Shown: positions 24,970-31,825 of the stretch, piece after piece
Layout of the letters: each line of letters opens with the position of its first letter
Position numbering within the stretch: the first letter of the stretch is position 1
Source: Sva-07 sp963710625
Lineage (GTDB): Bacteria > Actinomycetota > Acidimicrobiia > Acidimicrobiales > Ilumatobacteraceae
Direction: 5' to 3'
Assembly: GCA_963710625.1 (NCBI GenBank)
Contig: CAVQBG010000017.1
Location: forward strand, 62,001-126,000
Length of the DNA: 64,000 nucleotides
The notes under the pieces: generated by a model
What the model saw: only the letters and a program-made list of their open reading frames with translations
The model's database searches: none
Told to the model about the DNA's origin: nothing
Translations under genes and position numbers: made by a program

Positions 24970-25890
24970 TCAGAGATACGGGGCGAGCGCGGAGCTGGTG
25001 ATTCCGACGACCACCTCCGGGGTCTCGACGACGTGCTCGTAGGCGAACTGGTAGGGCTGCAGCCCGTCCGCGAGCAGCGCGTTCATCCGATCCGCATCGC
25101 GACGGAGCTGCTCCTTCGAGCGATGCGACCGGTACCCGAGCACCTCGACCACGATCGGGGTGTTTGCGAACCGGAAGTCGACGCGGACGAGCTTGTCACT
25201 CGCTCTGGCCAGCACCTGCTGGGTCAGCGGGATCGGCAGGCCTGCCGCCGAGACCAATCGCAGGTACTCCCGCTCCAGCCAGCTGTGCCCGCCGCGAATC
25301 ACCTCGGCGCCCTCGATCGCATCGAGCAGGCGCGGGATGCCGAACCTTCCTCTCGATCGGAGCGCCACGATTCGACGATGGACGATCGCCTCGTTGAACC
25401 TGCCGTCGCGCAAGCCTGAGTCGAATGCCTCCGTCAGCCGCTCACGGCTCTCCGTCCGGGCCAGATCGATCAGCGTCCGAGCTCCGCTCAGCGTCGGAAC
25501 GCCATCGACGAGTGCCCGGTCGATCAACTCGAGCGTCGCCGTCGTGTGGACCCGGTGGCCCACGCGCTTCACATCGCGTCCACGCAGGATCGTGACGTCG
25601 AACGGGCGCCGCAGGTGATACCCGTCGAAGCCGTGGAGGGCGGCGGCGGTGGGACCGCTCGCCCACACCTCGCCGCCGATGTCGAGCATCAGTGCACGGA
25701 GTTCGGCGAGGGCGCCCGTTGGTGCACCCGGCAGCCGGTACGTGTCGACACCGATCTGGATGAGGGAACCGCTCGAGACCCGGCTCCGAAGCTGCGCGTT
25801 GGACACGCCAACGCCGTTCGCCTGCCGCCGCGACAGCAGGCCCAGCTGACCAGTCGCAACCGCCATCAACCGGCGGCAGGTGTTGGTCAT
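24970..25890 (-). CDS. AbiEi-like HTH / DUF559-like nuclease-fold protein (orphan)
   Basis: 306 aa from ATG 25890. The N-terminus (about 1-60: GLLSRRQANGVGVSNAQLRS, then a short YRLPG segment) resembles the winged-helix domain of AbiEi type-IV antitoxins. The middle (SGPTAAALHGFDGYH) is the usual AbiEi-like linker. The C-terminal about 100 residues look like the DUF559/Vsr restriction-endonuclease fold: VDFRFANTPIVVEVLGYRSH. DUF559 proteins normally read VVEVDGxxxH, so the second acidic residue is Leu here. No AbiEii-type toxin gene adjoins it. Bracketed by two pairs of repeats and preceded by a palindrome at 25899-25918. Function unknown; defence or mobile-element related is inference. Confidence 0.7.
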   Translation of the reverse strand: MTNTCRRLMAVATGQLGLLSRRQANGVGVSNAQLRSRVSSGSLIQIGVDTYRLPGAPTGALAELRALMLDIGGEVWASGPTAAALHGFDGYHLRRPFDVTILRGRDVKRVGHRVHTTATLELIDRALVDGVPTLSGARTLIDLARTESRERLTEAFDSGLRDGRFNEAIVHRRIVALRSRGRFGIPRLLDAIEGAEVIRGGHSWLEREYLRLVSAAGLPIPLTQQVLARASDKLVRVDFRFANTPIVVEVLGYRSHRSKEQLRRDADRMNALLADGLQPYQFAYEHVVETPEVVVGITSSALAPYL

Positions 25891-25898
25891 GCCGCCAC

Positions 25899-25918
25899 CG
25901 TGACACGAGGGTGTCACG
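25899..25918. promoter_or_regulatory. Perfect palindrome just upstream of the AbiEi/DUF559 start
   Basis: CGTGACAC and GTGTCACG flank a GAGG spacer. The element ends 9 bp from the ATG (25890). An 8-bp perfect inverted repeat in this place suits an operator for autoregulation by the gene's own HTH domain, as known for AbiEi antitoxins, or an mRNA hairpin that limits initiation. Confidence 0.5.
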
Positions 25919-25944
25919 GAGTTGGCCTCGCTCCTGCGCCGTCA

Positions 25945-25991
25945 TCAGCGTCAGCAACAACACATGAATCGCCGACCGGTGCCGACGCTGA
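25945..25991. repeat. Palindromic repeat family 1, copy C
   Basis: Left end TCAGCGTCAGCA and right end TGCCGACGCTGA are inverse with one mismatch; the core is ACAACACATGAATCG. It lies 27 bp outside the palindrome upstream of the AbiEi/DUF559 gene, same orientation as copies A, B and D. Confidence 0.75.
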
Positions 25992-26015
25992 GCGCGGTTG
26001 CGGCCGGGCTGGCGG

Positions 26016-26061
26016 TCAGCGTCAGCAACAACGCACGAATCGCATGTGTGCGCTGACGCAG
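26016..26061. repeat. Palindromic repeat family 1, copy D
   Basis: TCAGCGTCAGCA at the left, GCGCTGACGCAG at the right, and core ACAACGCACGAATCG identical to copy B except one base. Copies C and D are spaced 71 bp, A and B 72 bp, so the gene between them is framed by two equally spaced pairs. Confidence 0.75.
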
Positions 26062-26120
26062 ACGGAGGAATATGGTTGCCCGGAGTCAGCCGTCCGGACG
26101 GCGATCAGAGGGGGAGAGAC

Positions 26121-27173
26121 ATGGGAGAGCACGCCATTCCGTCGTCGATCGACGACATCACCGCTGGATGGGTCAGCGAGGTCACCGGGTTCGAGGTCGA
26201 GTCGCTGACCGCTGAACAGATCGGTATGGGCATCGGGGTGAGCAGCGCGCTCTACCGACTGTCGCTCCACGGTCCGAACTGCCCGCAGACGATCGTCGCC
26301 AAGCTGCCGGCACTCGACGAAGCCGCCGTCTTCACCTCGACGATGCTGCGGATGTACCACCGCGAGGTGGCGTTCTTCCACGAGCTGGCCGAGCAGGTCC
26401 CCGTCCGCGTCCCGGTCGCCTACCACGGCGACGTCGCCGACGACATGAGCGACTTCGTCGTGTTGATGGAGGACCTCGGCTCGCTGCGGCTGGTCGACCA
26501 GCTCGTCGGCATGTCGCTCGCCGATGCCGAAACCGCCGTCGATCGCCTTGCGGCCTGGCACGCAGCGTGGTGGGGGCGGGGTGACGGCCTCGCCGAGCGC
26601 GGCATCACCGTGTCGCTCGCCGACCCCGTGTACCCGGCGGTCCTCCCGATGGTGTTCGCCGAAGGCTGGGAGAAGGTCACCAGCGAGCTCGACGTCCAGC
26701 CGCAGATCCTCGACATCGGCCCGAAGTTCGGCGAGGCGATCCCGCGCCTGCTGGCCGACCTGGCGAGCGGTACCAACACGATGATCCACGGCGACTACCG
26801 AGCCGACAACATCCTGTTCGACCCCCACGGCGCCGTGGCGCTGCTCGACTTCCAGCTGATCGGCTCCGGCAGCGGCATGTACGACCTCGCCTACTTCGTC
26901 ACCCAGTCACTCGACGTCGACGTGGCGCGTCAGAACGAACGCGCCTTGTTCGACCGGTGGATCGATGGCATCCGCAAGGCGGGCATCAGCGACGTCGACG
27001 TCGACCTGAGTTGGCACCACTACCGCACCGCAGCGCTGTTCTGCCTCGTCTACCCGATCGTCGCGAGCCGGGGAATGGACCTCGCCAACCCGCGTGAACT
27101 CAACCTGATCGAGTGCATGAACTCGCGCTTCGCCCGCGCGATCGACGACCTCGACCTGGCCGATCTGATCTGA
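26121..27173 (+). CDS. Aminoglycoside-phosphotransferase-like / CHK-type small-molecule kinase
   Basis: 350 aa from ATG 26121, preceded by the strong Shine-Dalgarno GGGGGAGAG. Protein-kinase-like fold: ATP-binding lobe with TIVAKLPA (Lys), a RMYHREVAFFHELA helix with Glu, the Brenner catalytic motif HGDYRADN, and a metal-binding LLDFQLIG. The C-terminal region matches the ecdysteroid-kinase/DUF1679-like branch of this superfamily seen in actinobacterial fatty-acid clusters. Substrate unknown. It starts just downstream of repeat copy D, and TATGGT at 26072 is a possible -10. Confidence 0.8.
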   Translation: MGEHAIPSSIDDITAGWVSEVTGFEVESLTAEQIGMGIGVSSALYRLSLHGPNCPQTIVAKLPALDEAAVFTSTMLRMYHREVAFFHELAEQVPVRVPVAYHGDVADDMSDFVVLMEDLGSLRLVDQLVGMSLADAETAVDRLAAWHAAWWGRGDGLAERGITVSLADPVYPAVLPMVFAEGWEKVTSELDVQPQILDIGPKFGEAIPRLLADLASGTNTMIHGDYRADNILFDPHGAVALLDFQLIGSGSGMYDLAYFVTQSLDVDVARQNERALFDRWIDGIRKAGISDVDVDLSWHHYRTAALFCLVYPIVASRGMDLANPRELNLIECMNSRFARAIDDLDLADLI

Positions 27174-27206
27174 CGGCGCGGCCGCCGTCGCTTCGCTCGC
27201 AACAGC

Positions 27207-27911
27207 TCAGACCGCGGCGGGCTGCCACTGCTCGCGTTCGATCCACGACTCGAGCGCCGGGCTCGATTCGAAGCTGGTGATCAGCGCGTACCGCGGTGCG
27301 TCACCGTTGTGCACGACCACGTGCCACAGCCGCTGCGTGTCGACCACGAATCGGGCCCCCTTGTGCAGCGGCACCCGCATCTCGGTCGCCGGATCCGGCA
27401 GACCGTCGGGGCCGTTGTCCATCAGCAGCATGTAACTGTCGGGGTTGTCGGTGAGCTCGATCCACGATCGCACCACCCAGCCCTCGTCGTCGGGGTTGAA
27501 CCGGTTGTTGTCGTCGCGGTGGATCGAGCGCATCGCCACCTCGCGGTCCTGCGGCTCGAGCTTGATGATGCGGACCCGCCCGAAGTTGGCGCCCACCTCG
27601 TCGACGTAGTTGCGGATCGTCGGGGCGATCTCGGCGTTCGACGTCCAGAGGGCGTCCTTGTCGGTCTTGCCCTTGTCCCAGAACCCACGGCAGTCGAGCT
27701 CGCCGTCGGCGGACGCCAATGGGGCGAAGTTGGTGTCGCCACCGGACTTCCAGTCCATGTACTCGAGCGAGGTGAACTCGGTCTCGGGGATCTCGTAGTG
27801 CAGGTCGCGAAGGGCGACGAAACCGGCGTCGGCGAGGGCATCGAGGCGCTGGTGGGGCGTGTCGAGCGGGATCGAGACGCTCCAGTGGTCGGGCGTGGGC
27901 CAGAAGCTCAT
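27207..27911 (-). CDS. Aspartyl/asparaginyl beta-hydroxylase-like 2-oxoglutarate dioxygenase
   Basis: 234 aa from ATG 27911 (MSFWPTPDHW); the upstream extension of the frame is not conserved-looking. Cupin-like double-stranded beta helix with the putative iron ligands in SIHRDDNN and RLWHVVVHNG, and an arginine in PRYALITSFE that could bind 2-oxoglutarate. The family hydroxylates small peptides, amino acids or protein side chains. Acts alone in the cytoplasm as far as can be seen. Converges with the kinase gene across 33 bp. Substrate unknown. Confidence 0.65.
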   Translation of the reverse strand: MSFWPTPDHWSVSIPLDTPHQRLDALADAGFVALRDLHYEIPETEFTSLEYMDWKSGGDTNFAPLASADGELDCRGFWDKGKTDKDALWTSNAEIAPTIRNYVDEVGANFGRVRIIKLEPQDREVAMRSIHRDDNNRFNPDDEGWVVRSWIELTDNPDSYMLLMDNGPDGLPDPATEMRVPLHKGARFVVDTQRLWHVVVHNGDAPRYALITSFESSPALESWIEREQWQPAAV

Positions 27912-28007
27912 GCGCGCAAGTCTACGAATGTCGCCACGCGCGGCCAGGGCACTTCGACAGGTGTCATGCGGCACCGGGACCGGCCCGGAACCGTCGCCCG
28001 GCGACCG

Positions 28008-28358
28008 TCAGGGAGTCGTGGTGGCAGCCGAGTCGTCGATCACGAGCTTGGCCTCGGGCACCTCGAGGCGCTGGCCCGCCTCGATGGCGTCGGCGCTCGC
28101 CAGTCCGTTGCGTTCGACGATGGCGATCACGGTCACGCCGAACCGTTCGGCGATCTTGCCGAGCGTGTCGCCGCGCTGCACCACGTACACCACGTCGCCC
28201 GGCGGAATCGTGGTGGTCGTGGTGGTCGTGGTCGCGACCGTGGTGCGGATCGGCGGCAACCGCTCCTGCGAGGCCGGATCGGTGGTACCGCATGCCGCGG
28301 CACCCACGGCGAGCGCGCCGACCAGCAGTATTCCGCTGGTCCGTCCGATGTGCCTCAT
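28008..28358 (-). CDS. LysM-domain lipoprotein
   Basis: 116 aa. Signal peptide with lipobox AAAC (Cys about 23), a Thr-run linker (about 42-51), then one LysM domain: VVQRGDTLGKIAERFGVTV and ERNGLASADAIEAGQRLEVP. It ends with a short Thr-rich tail. LysM binds peptidoglycan GlcNAc, so the protein probably sits on the outer membrane face contacting the wall. No catalytic domain, so it may be an anchor or sensor. Divergent from the hydrolase pair with a 64-bp spacer. Confidence 0.85.
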   Translation of the reverse strand: MRHIGRTSGILLVGALAVGAAACGTTDPASQERLPPIRTTVATTTTTTTTIPPGDVVYVVQRGDTLGKIAERFGVTVIAIVERNGLASADAIEAGQRLEVPEAKLVIDDSAATTTP

Positions 28359-28422
28359 GGCGCACGATGCTACGCACGCAACGATGCCTGACGCACGCGG
28401 CCCGCGACGTACCCTCGGTCGG

Positions 28423-29355
28423 GTGACGACGCACGCCCCCTCGACCGAATGCGCGGTGCCCGGCGCCGAGCATCCGGCCCGCCAGTACGACCTCGACGCA
28501 AACGGTCTGCGGATCGCCGTCCACGAGTGGGGCGACGAGGACGCACCACCGCTGATCGTGGTCCACGGCGGCTTCGACTTCGCCCGCACGTACGACATCT
28601 TCGCCCCGAAGCTGGCGGCCGGCGGCTGGCGAGTGGTCGGGTGGGACCAGCGCGGCCACGGCGACAGCGAGCATCCGGAGCTGTACTCCTGGGATGCCGA
28701 CATGCGCGACGCGTTGACGGTGTTCGACCACGTGAGCCCGGGACGACCGATGCCGGTGGTCGGGCACTCCAAGGGTGGTGCGCTGATGACGCAGCTGGCC
28801 GACGCACAACCGTTCCGGTTCACCCACCTGGTGAACATGGACGGCATCCCGTACAACCGCCGCATCCCCGACGTCGCCGAACACGAACGCACGAAGATGG
28901 TGGCCACCGAGATCGCCGGCTGGCTCGACCATCGCCGCTCCACGGCGACAGCGCAACGCAAGCCGGGCACGATCGACGAGCTGGCCACCAGACGTGGCCG
29001 GATGAACCCCCGGCTCGACTTCGACTGGCTGCGCCGCCTCGTGACCGTCGGTGGATTCGAGTCCGCCGACGGCTGGCGCTGGAAGATCGACCCGTCGATG
29101 CGCTTCGGCGGCTTCGGCCCGTGGCGACCGGAGTGGACGTTGATGCGCCTCCCCGGTCTCCCGATGCCGTTCCTCGGGATCCTCGGGCGTGAGATGGAGG
29201 AGATGGGGTGGGGCACGCCACCGGAGAAGGTGCTGCCGTACCTCCCGCTCGACGGACGCTGCGAGATCCTCGACGACGTCGGCCACTTCGTCCACATCGA
29301 GCAACCCGACCTCGTGAGTGCGATGGTCCTCGACTTCATCGGAGCGCCGTCATGA
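28423..29355 (+). CDS. Alpha/beta hydrolase
   Basis: 310 aa from GTG 28423, which sits 8 bp after a TACCCT -10-like hexamer (leaderless likely). Oxyanion HGGFDFARTYD, WDQRGHGDSEHP strand-loop, nucleophile elbow GHSKGG (Ser), and a terminal His in DDVGHFVHIEQP. Same layout as epoxide hydrolase / haloalkane dehalogenase-like enzymes, with a cap at about 160-230. Its stop overlaps the next gene as ATGA, so the two hydrolases are co-transcribed. Substrate unknown. Confidence 0.85.
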   Translation: MTTHAPSTECAVPGAEHPARQYDLDANGLRIAVHEWGDEDAPPLIVVHGGFDFARTYDIFAPKLAAGGWRVVGWDQRGHGDSEHPELYSWDADMRDALTVFDHVSPGRPMPVVGHSKGGALMTQLADAQPFRFTHLVNMDGIPYNRRIPDVAEHERTKMVATEIAGWLDHRRSTATAQRKPGTIDELATRRGRMNPRLDFDWLRRLVTVGGFESADGWRWKIDPSMRFGGFGPWRPEWTLMRLPGLPMPFLGILGREMEEMGWGTPPEKVLPYLPLDGRCEILDDVGHFVHIEQPDLVSAMVLDFIGAPS

Positions 29356-30047
29356 CCGCCACGAATCATCCACTCGGCGAGATCACGATGCTCCGCCACG
29401 GCAAGGTCGATCTGGCCCTGCATCACCTCCGCGGCGCCTCCGCGGCCGGCGGGCGGCCGCTGCTGATCCTCCACGGCCTCGGCGAGGCCTCGCCCCACAC
29501 CGTGCCCACGTGGGCCGATGGCTGGCCTGGCCCGGTGGCCGCACTCGACTTCACCGGCCACGGCGCATCGACCGTGCCGCGCGGTGGCGGTTACACGGCC
29601 GAGCTGCTGCTGGGCGACGCGGACGCAGCACTGGCCGCACTCACCGACGACGACCCGGCGGACTCGATCACCGTCGTCGGCCGCGGGCTGGGCGCCTACA
29701 TTGCCCTGCAGATCGCCGGCGCCCGGGCGGCTCAGGTCCATGGCGCCATCCTCGTCGACGGCCCCGGCCTCGCCGGAGGTCCGACCGGGCCGACATCGCA
29801 GAGCTTCTTCTCGCTGCCCCCCAGCAGCACCACGCCGGACCCGTATGCACTCGTCGAGCTCGGTCGCGACCTCCGGCCACCGGACTACGCGACGCTGTTC
29901 GTCCGCCTGGCCCTGGCCGGCTCCGAACTCGACGAACCGGTCGCGGTCGCCAGCGTGTTCCGCCCGGAATGGTTGGAGGCGGTCGCCCGCGAGCACGGTG
30001 TGGTCACCACCACACTCGCCGAAGCCCTCTCGATCTACGCCGGCTGA
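29352..30047 (+). CDS. Second alpha/beta hydrolase-fold protein
   Basis: 231 aa. LLILHGLGEASPHT oxyanion loop, DFTGHGAS strand, but the nucleophile elbow reads VGRGLGA: the usual Ser/Asp/Cys position is Arg, so it may lack catalysis. A possible acid is near LVDGPGLAG, and the usual C-terminal His motif is REHGVVTTT. ATG overlaps the preceding hydrolase stop. It may be a non-catalytic partner of the first hydrolase. Confidence 0.75.
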   Translation: MTATNHPLGEITMLRHGKVDLALHHLRGASAAGGRPLLILHGLGEASPHTVPTWADGWPGPVAALDFTGHGASTVPRGGGYTAELLLGDADAALAALTDDDPADSITVVGRGLGAYIALQIAGARAAQVHGAILVDGPGLAGGPTGPTSQSFFSLPPSSTTPDPYALVELGRDLRPPDYATLFVRLALAGSELDEPVAVASVFRPEWLEAVAREHGVVTTTLAEALSIYAG

Positions 30048-30095
30048 CGCCGAGCCCGGCGGGACGTCACCCGGGAGGGGCGGTAGTCTCGCGAC

Positions 30096-30611
30096 GTGTC
30101 GATTCCGGCGTTCGTGATGGTCGTGGTGGTGTCGTTCCTCGTGATGGAGCCGATCACCGCGGCCACGCACCGCTGGGTGATGCACGGCATCGGGGAATGG
30201 TTCCACCGCAGCCACCATCGGCCCGGCCGCAAGCCCCGATGGGAGCGCAACGACTGGTTTCCGGTGTTCTTCGCCGCGATCGTGATGTTCGGCCTCTGGC
30301 TCGGCTTCAACCGCAACGGCTACGCCGCGCTGGTGCCGACGGCGATCGGGGTCACCCTCTACGGGATTGCATACGCACTCGTCCACGACGGGTACATCCA
30401 TCGACGGATCGACCCGTTCGGTGATCGGAGCAACGCCTACCTCGACCACGTCGCAGCGTCACATCGCATCCACCACCTCTACAACGGAGCCCCCTACGGC
30501 ATGTTGGCGCCGGTGGTGCCAGCCGAACTCCGCGAGAAGGCGGCTCGGACCGATCGCGATCCGTTCGCCGAGGTTCAGAACACGAGCCCGGCGGTCCCCG
30601 GCCCCGCGTAG
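30096..30611 (+). CDS. crtZ: Beta-carotene hydroxylase-like membrane di-iron enzyme
   Basis: 171 aa, with about three or four membrane helices. The histidine boxes of the fatty-acid hydroxylase superfamily are complete: ATHRWVMHG, WFHRSHH, LVHDGYIHRR and ASHRIHH. Length and spacing fit CrtZ, which adds 3-hydroxyls to beta-ionone rings giving zeaxanthin-type pigments. No other carotenoid genes are in the window, so the pathway is assumed to lie elsewhere. The start is GTG at 30096 with a GGGAGGGGCG purine stretch about 20 nt upstream. Confidence 0.8.
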   Translation: MSIPAFVMVVVVSFLVMEPITAATHRWVMHGIGEWFHRSHHRPGRKPRWERNDWFPVFFAAIVMFGLWLGFNRNGYAALVPTAIGVTLYGIAYALVHDGYIHRRIDPFGDRSNAYLDHVAASHRIHHLYNGAPYGMLAPVVPAELREKAARTDRDPFAEVQNTSPAVPGPA

Positions 30612-30660
30612 ACGCCGACGCTCACGTCCATGCAGGTACCGCACCGGGTCGTGCGGTCGC

Positions 30661-31290
30661 TCAGGATGTCGCGACGGGCGCCGAGGCGTCGAGGAACCGC
30701 TTGATGATCATCGCCGCGCTCAGGGTCGTGGCGATCGGCAGGGCCCCGGTCGCCGGCGGGCCCCACGGGTTCGGCCAACCTCGACGCCACCACACGATCG
30801 AACCGACGATCCAGCAGACCGACGACACCGCTGTTGCCGCGAACGCCCGCTGCCTCCAGCGTGAACTCGACGCCGTAGCCACGGCGACCGCGGCGTCGAT
30901 CGGAAAGTACGCGGGGAGCGTGGCGAGACACTGACCGACGCTCGTTGCGACACCCTTGCCACCATCGAACCCGTTCCACACCGGATAGCAGTGTCCGGCA
31001 ACCGCCGCGGTGCCGGCGAGGTGCGCCCCGGTCGGACCGCCGATCAGACCACCGACGGCACAGGCGAATGCCCCCTTGCCGACATCCCCGGCGAGCACGA
31101 CGGCTGCCGGCTTCGCACCGAGCACCCCGAGAGCGTTCGCCGACCCGGGATTGCCGCTTCCCGAGCGCCGCAGATCGACCCTGCCGCCGGAAGCTTGGTG
31201 CGCGACCACCGAGGCGGTGGGGAACGTCCCGAGCAGATAACCGACCACCACCGCCGCACCCCCAGCAGCGGTCGTGCGCGGCCTCGGCAT
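30661..31290 (-). CDS. plsY: Acyl-phosphate:glycerol-3-phosphate acyltransferase
   Basis: 209 aa from ATG 31290. Membrane enzyme making lysophosphatidate from acyl-phosphate. The three PlsY signature regions are visible: GYLLGTFPTASVVA, SGSGNPGSANALGVLG, and AGHCYPVWNGFDGGKGVATSVG. About five membrane helices. The C-terminus after about 150 is less conserved. Faces away from the tRNA cluster and converges with crtZ. Confidence 0.88.
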   Translation of the reverse strand: MPRPRTTAAGGAAVVVGYLLGTFPTASVVAHQASGGRVDLRRSGSGNPGSANALGVLGAKPAAVVLAGDVGKGAFACAVGGLIGGPTGAHLAGTAAVAGHCYPVWNGFDGGKGVATSVGQCLATLPAYFPIDAAVAVATASSSRWRQRAFAATAVSSVCWIVGSIVWWRRGWPNPWGPPATGALPIATTLSAAMIIKRFLDASAPVATS

Positions 31291-31396
31291 GCGTGGAGAG
31301 TAGACCACGTATGGCCTGGCGGATTGCCTGGTGGATTGCCGGAGGGGCGCTGCTAGATTCAGGTCGCTCTCAACGAGACAAGGCCATTGCCTACAG

Positions 31397-31469
31397 GCCC
31401 CCATCGTCTAGTGGCCTAGGACACCACCCTTTCAAGGTGGCGGCACGGGTTCGAATCCCGTTGGGGGTG
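31397..31469 (+). tRNA. tRNA-Glu (TTC)
   Basis: Acceptor GCCCCCA pairs with TGGGGGT (one G-U); anticodon TTC at 31431-31433 in loop CTTTCAA; T-loop GTTCGAA canonical. No encoded CCA seen. First of three tRNAs; TAGATT at 31354 is a possible -10. Confidence 0.95.
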
Positions 31470-31494
31470 CGACGCGAGAGCGTCATACATATCT

Positions 31495-31569
31495 GGTCCC
31501 GTGGTGAAGTCTGGAGTTCACGCCGGCCTGTCAAGCCGGAGGTCGCGGGTTCAAGTCCCGTCGGGACCG
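31495..31569 (+). tRNA. tRNA-Asp (GTC)
   Basis: Acceptor GGTCCCG pairs with CGGGACC; anticodon GTC at 31530-31532 in loop CTGTCAA; T-arm GCGGG-TTCAAGT-CCCGT. No encoded CCA. Confidence 0.95.
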
Positions 31570-31647
31570 CAGCAGGGGGCCACTCGTCATCGCAAGATGG
31601 CGGGTGGCTTTTCTGTAGGAACAACGGGTGTCGAATGCCAGGTTCGA

Positions 31648-31693
31648 CATCAACACGGTCGAGTCGAAGGACTCGCCATCAACACGGTCGAGT
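31648..31693. repeat. 17-bp direct repeat overlapping the 5' end of tRNA-Phe
   Basis: CATCAACACGGTCGAGT occurs at 31648-31664 and again at 31677-31693, where its last 8 bases are the first bases of tRNA-Phe. Spacing 29 bp. It may be a duplication scar or an old integration footprint; no integrase is nearby. Confidence 0.55.
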
Positions 31694-31758
31694 AGCTCAG
31701 TTGGCAGAGCACACGCCTGAAAAGCGTGGGGTCACCGGATCGACGCCGGTCTCGACCA
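31686..31758 (+). tRNA. tRNA-Phe (GAA) with unusual T-loop
   Basis: Acceptor GGTCGAG pairs with CTCGACC; D-stem GCTC/GAGC; anticodon stem CACGC/GCGTG with GAA at 31719-31721; T-stem ACCGG/CCGGT. All stems are perfect, but the T-loop reads ATCGACG instead of TTCGANY, so position 54 is A and 60 is G. The 5' end lies in a 17-bp direct repeat (see 31648). Confidence 0.85.
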
Positions 31759-31825
31759 CTTCGGGCAGGGCTCGCCGCCCATCGCGACCCGCCCCGCTGA
31801 TGCGCTGCTGCCGAGTCGATCTCGA

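Noticed and set aside
24834..26061. CRISPR-like array
   Set aside because: Only two repeats in each cluster with a 948-bp gene between and imperfect, palindromic units. No regular spacers and no cas genes.
28008..30449. 813-aa frame on the minus strand
   Set aside because: Only the last 116 codons (ATG at 28358) form a real gene, the LysM lipoprotein. The rest is antisense to the two hydrolases and crtZ.
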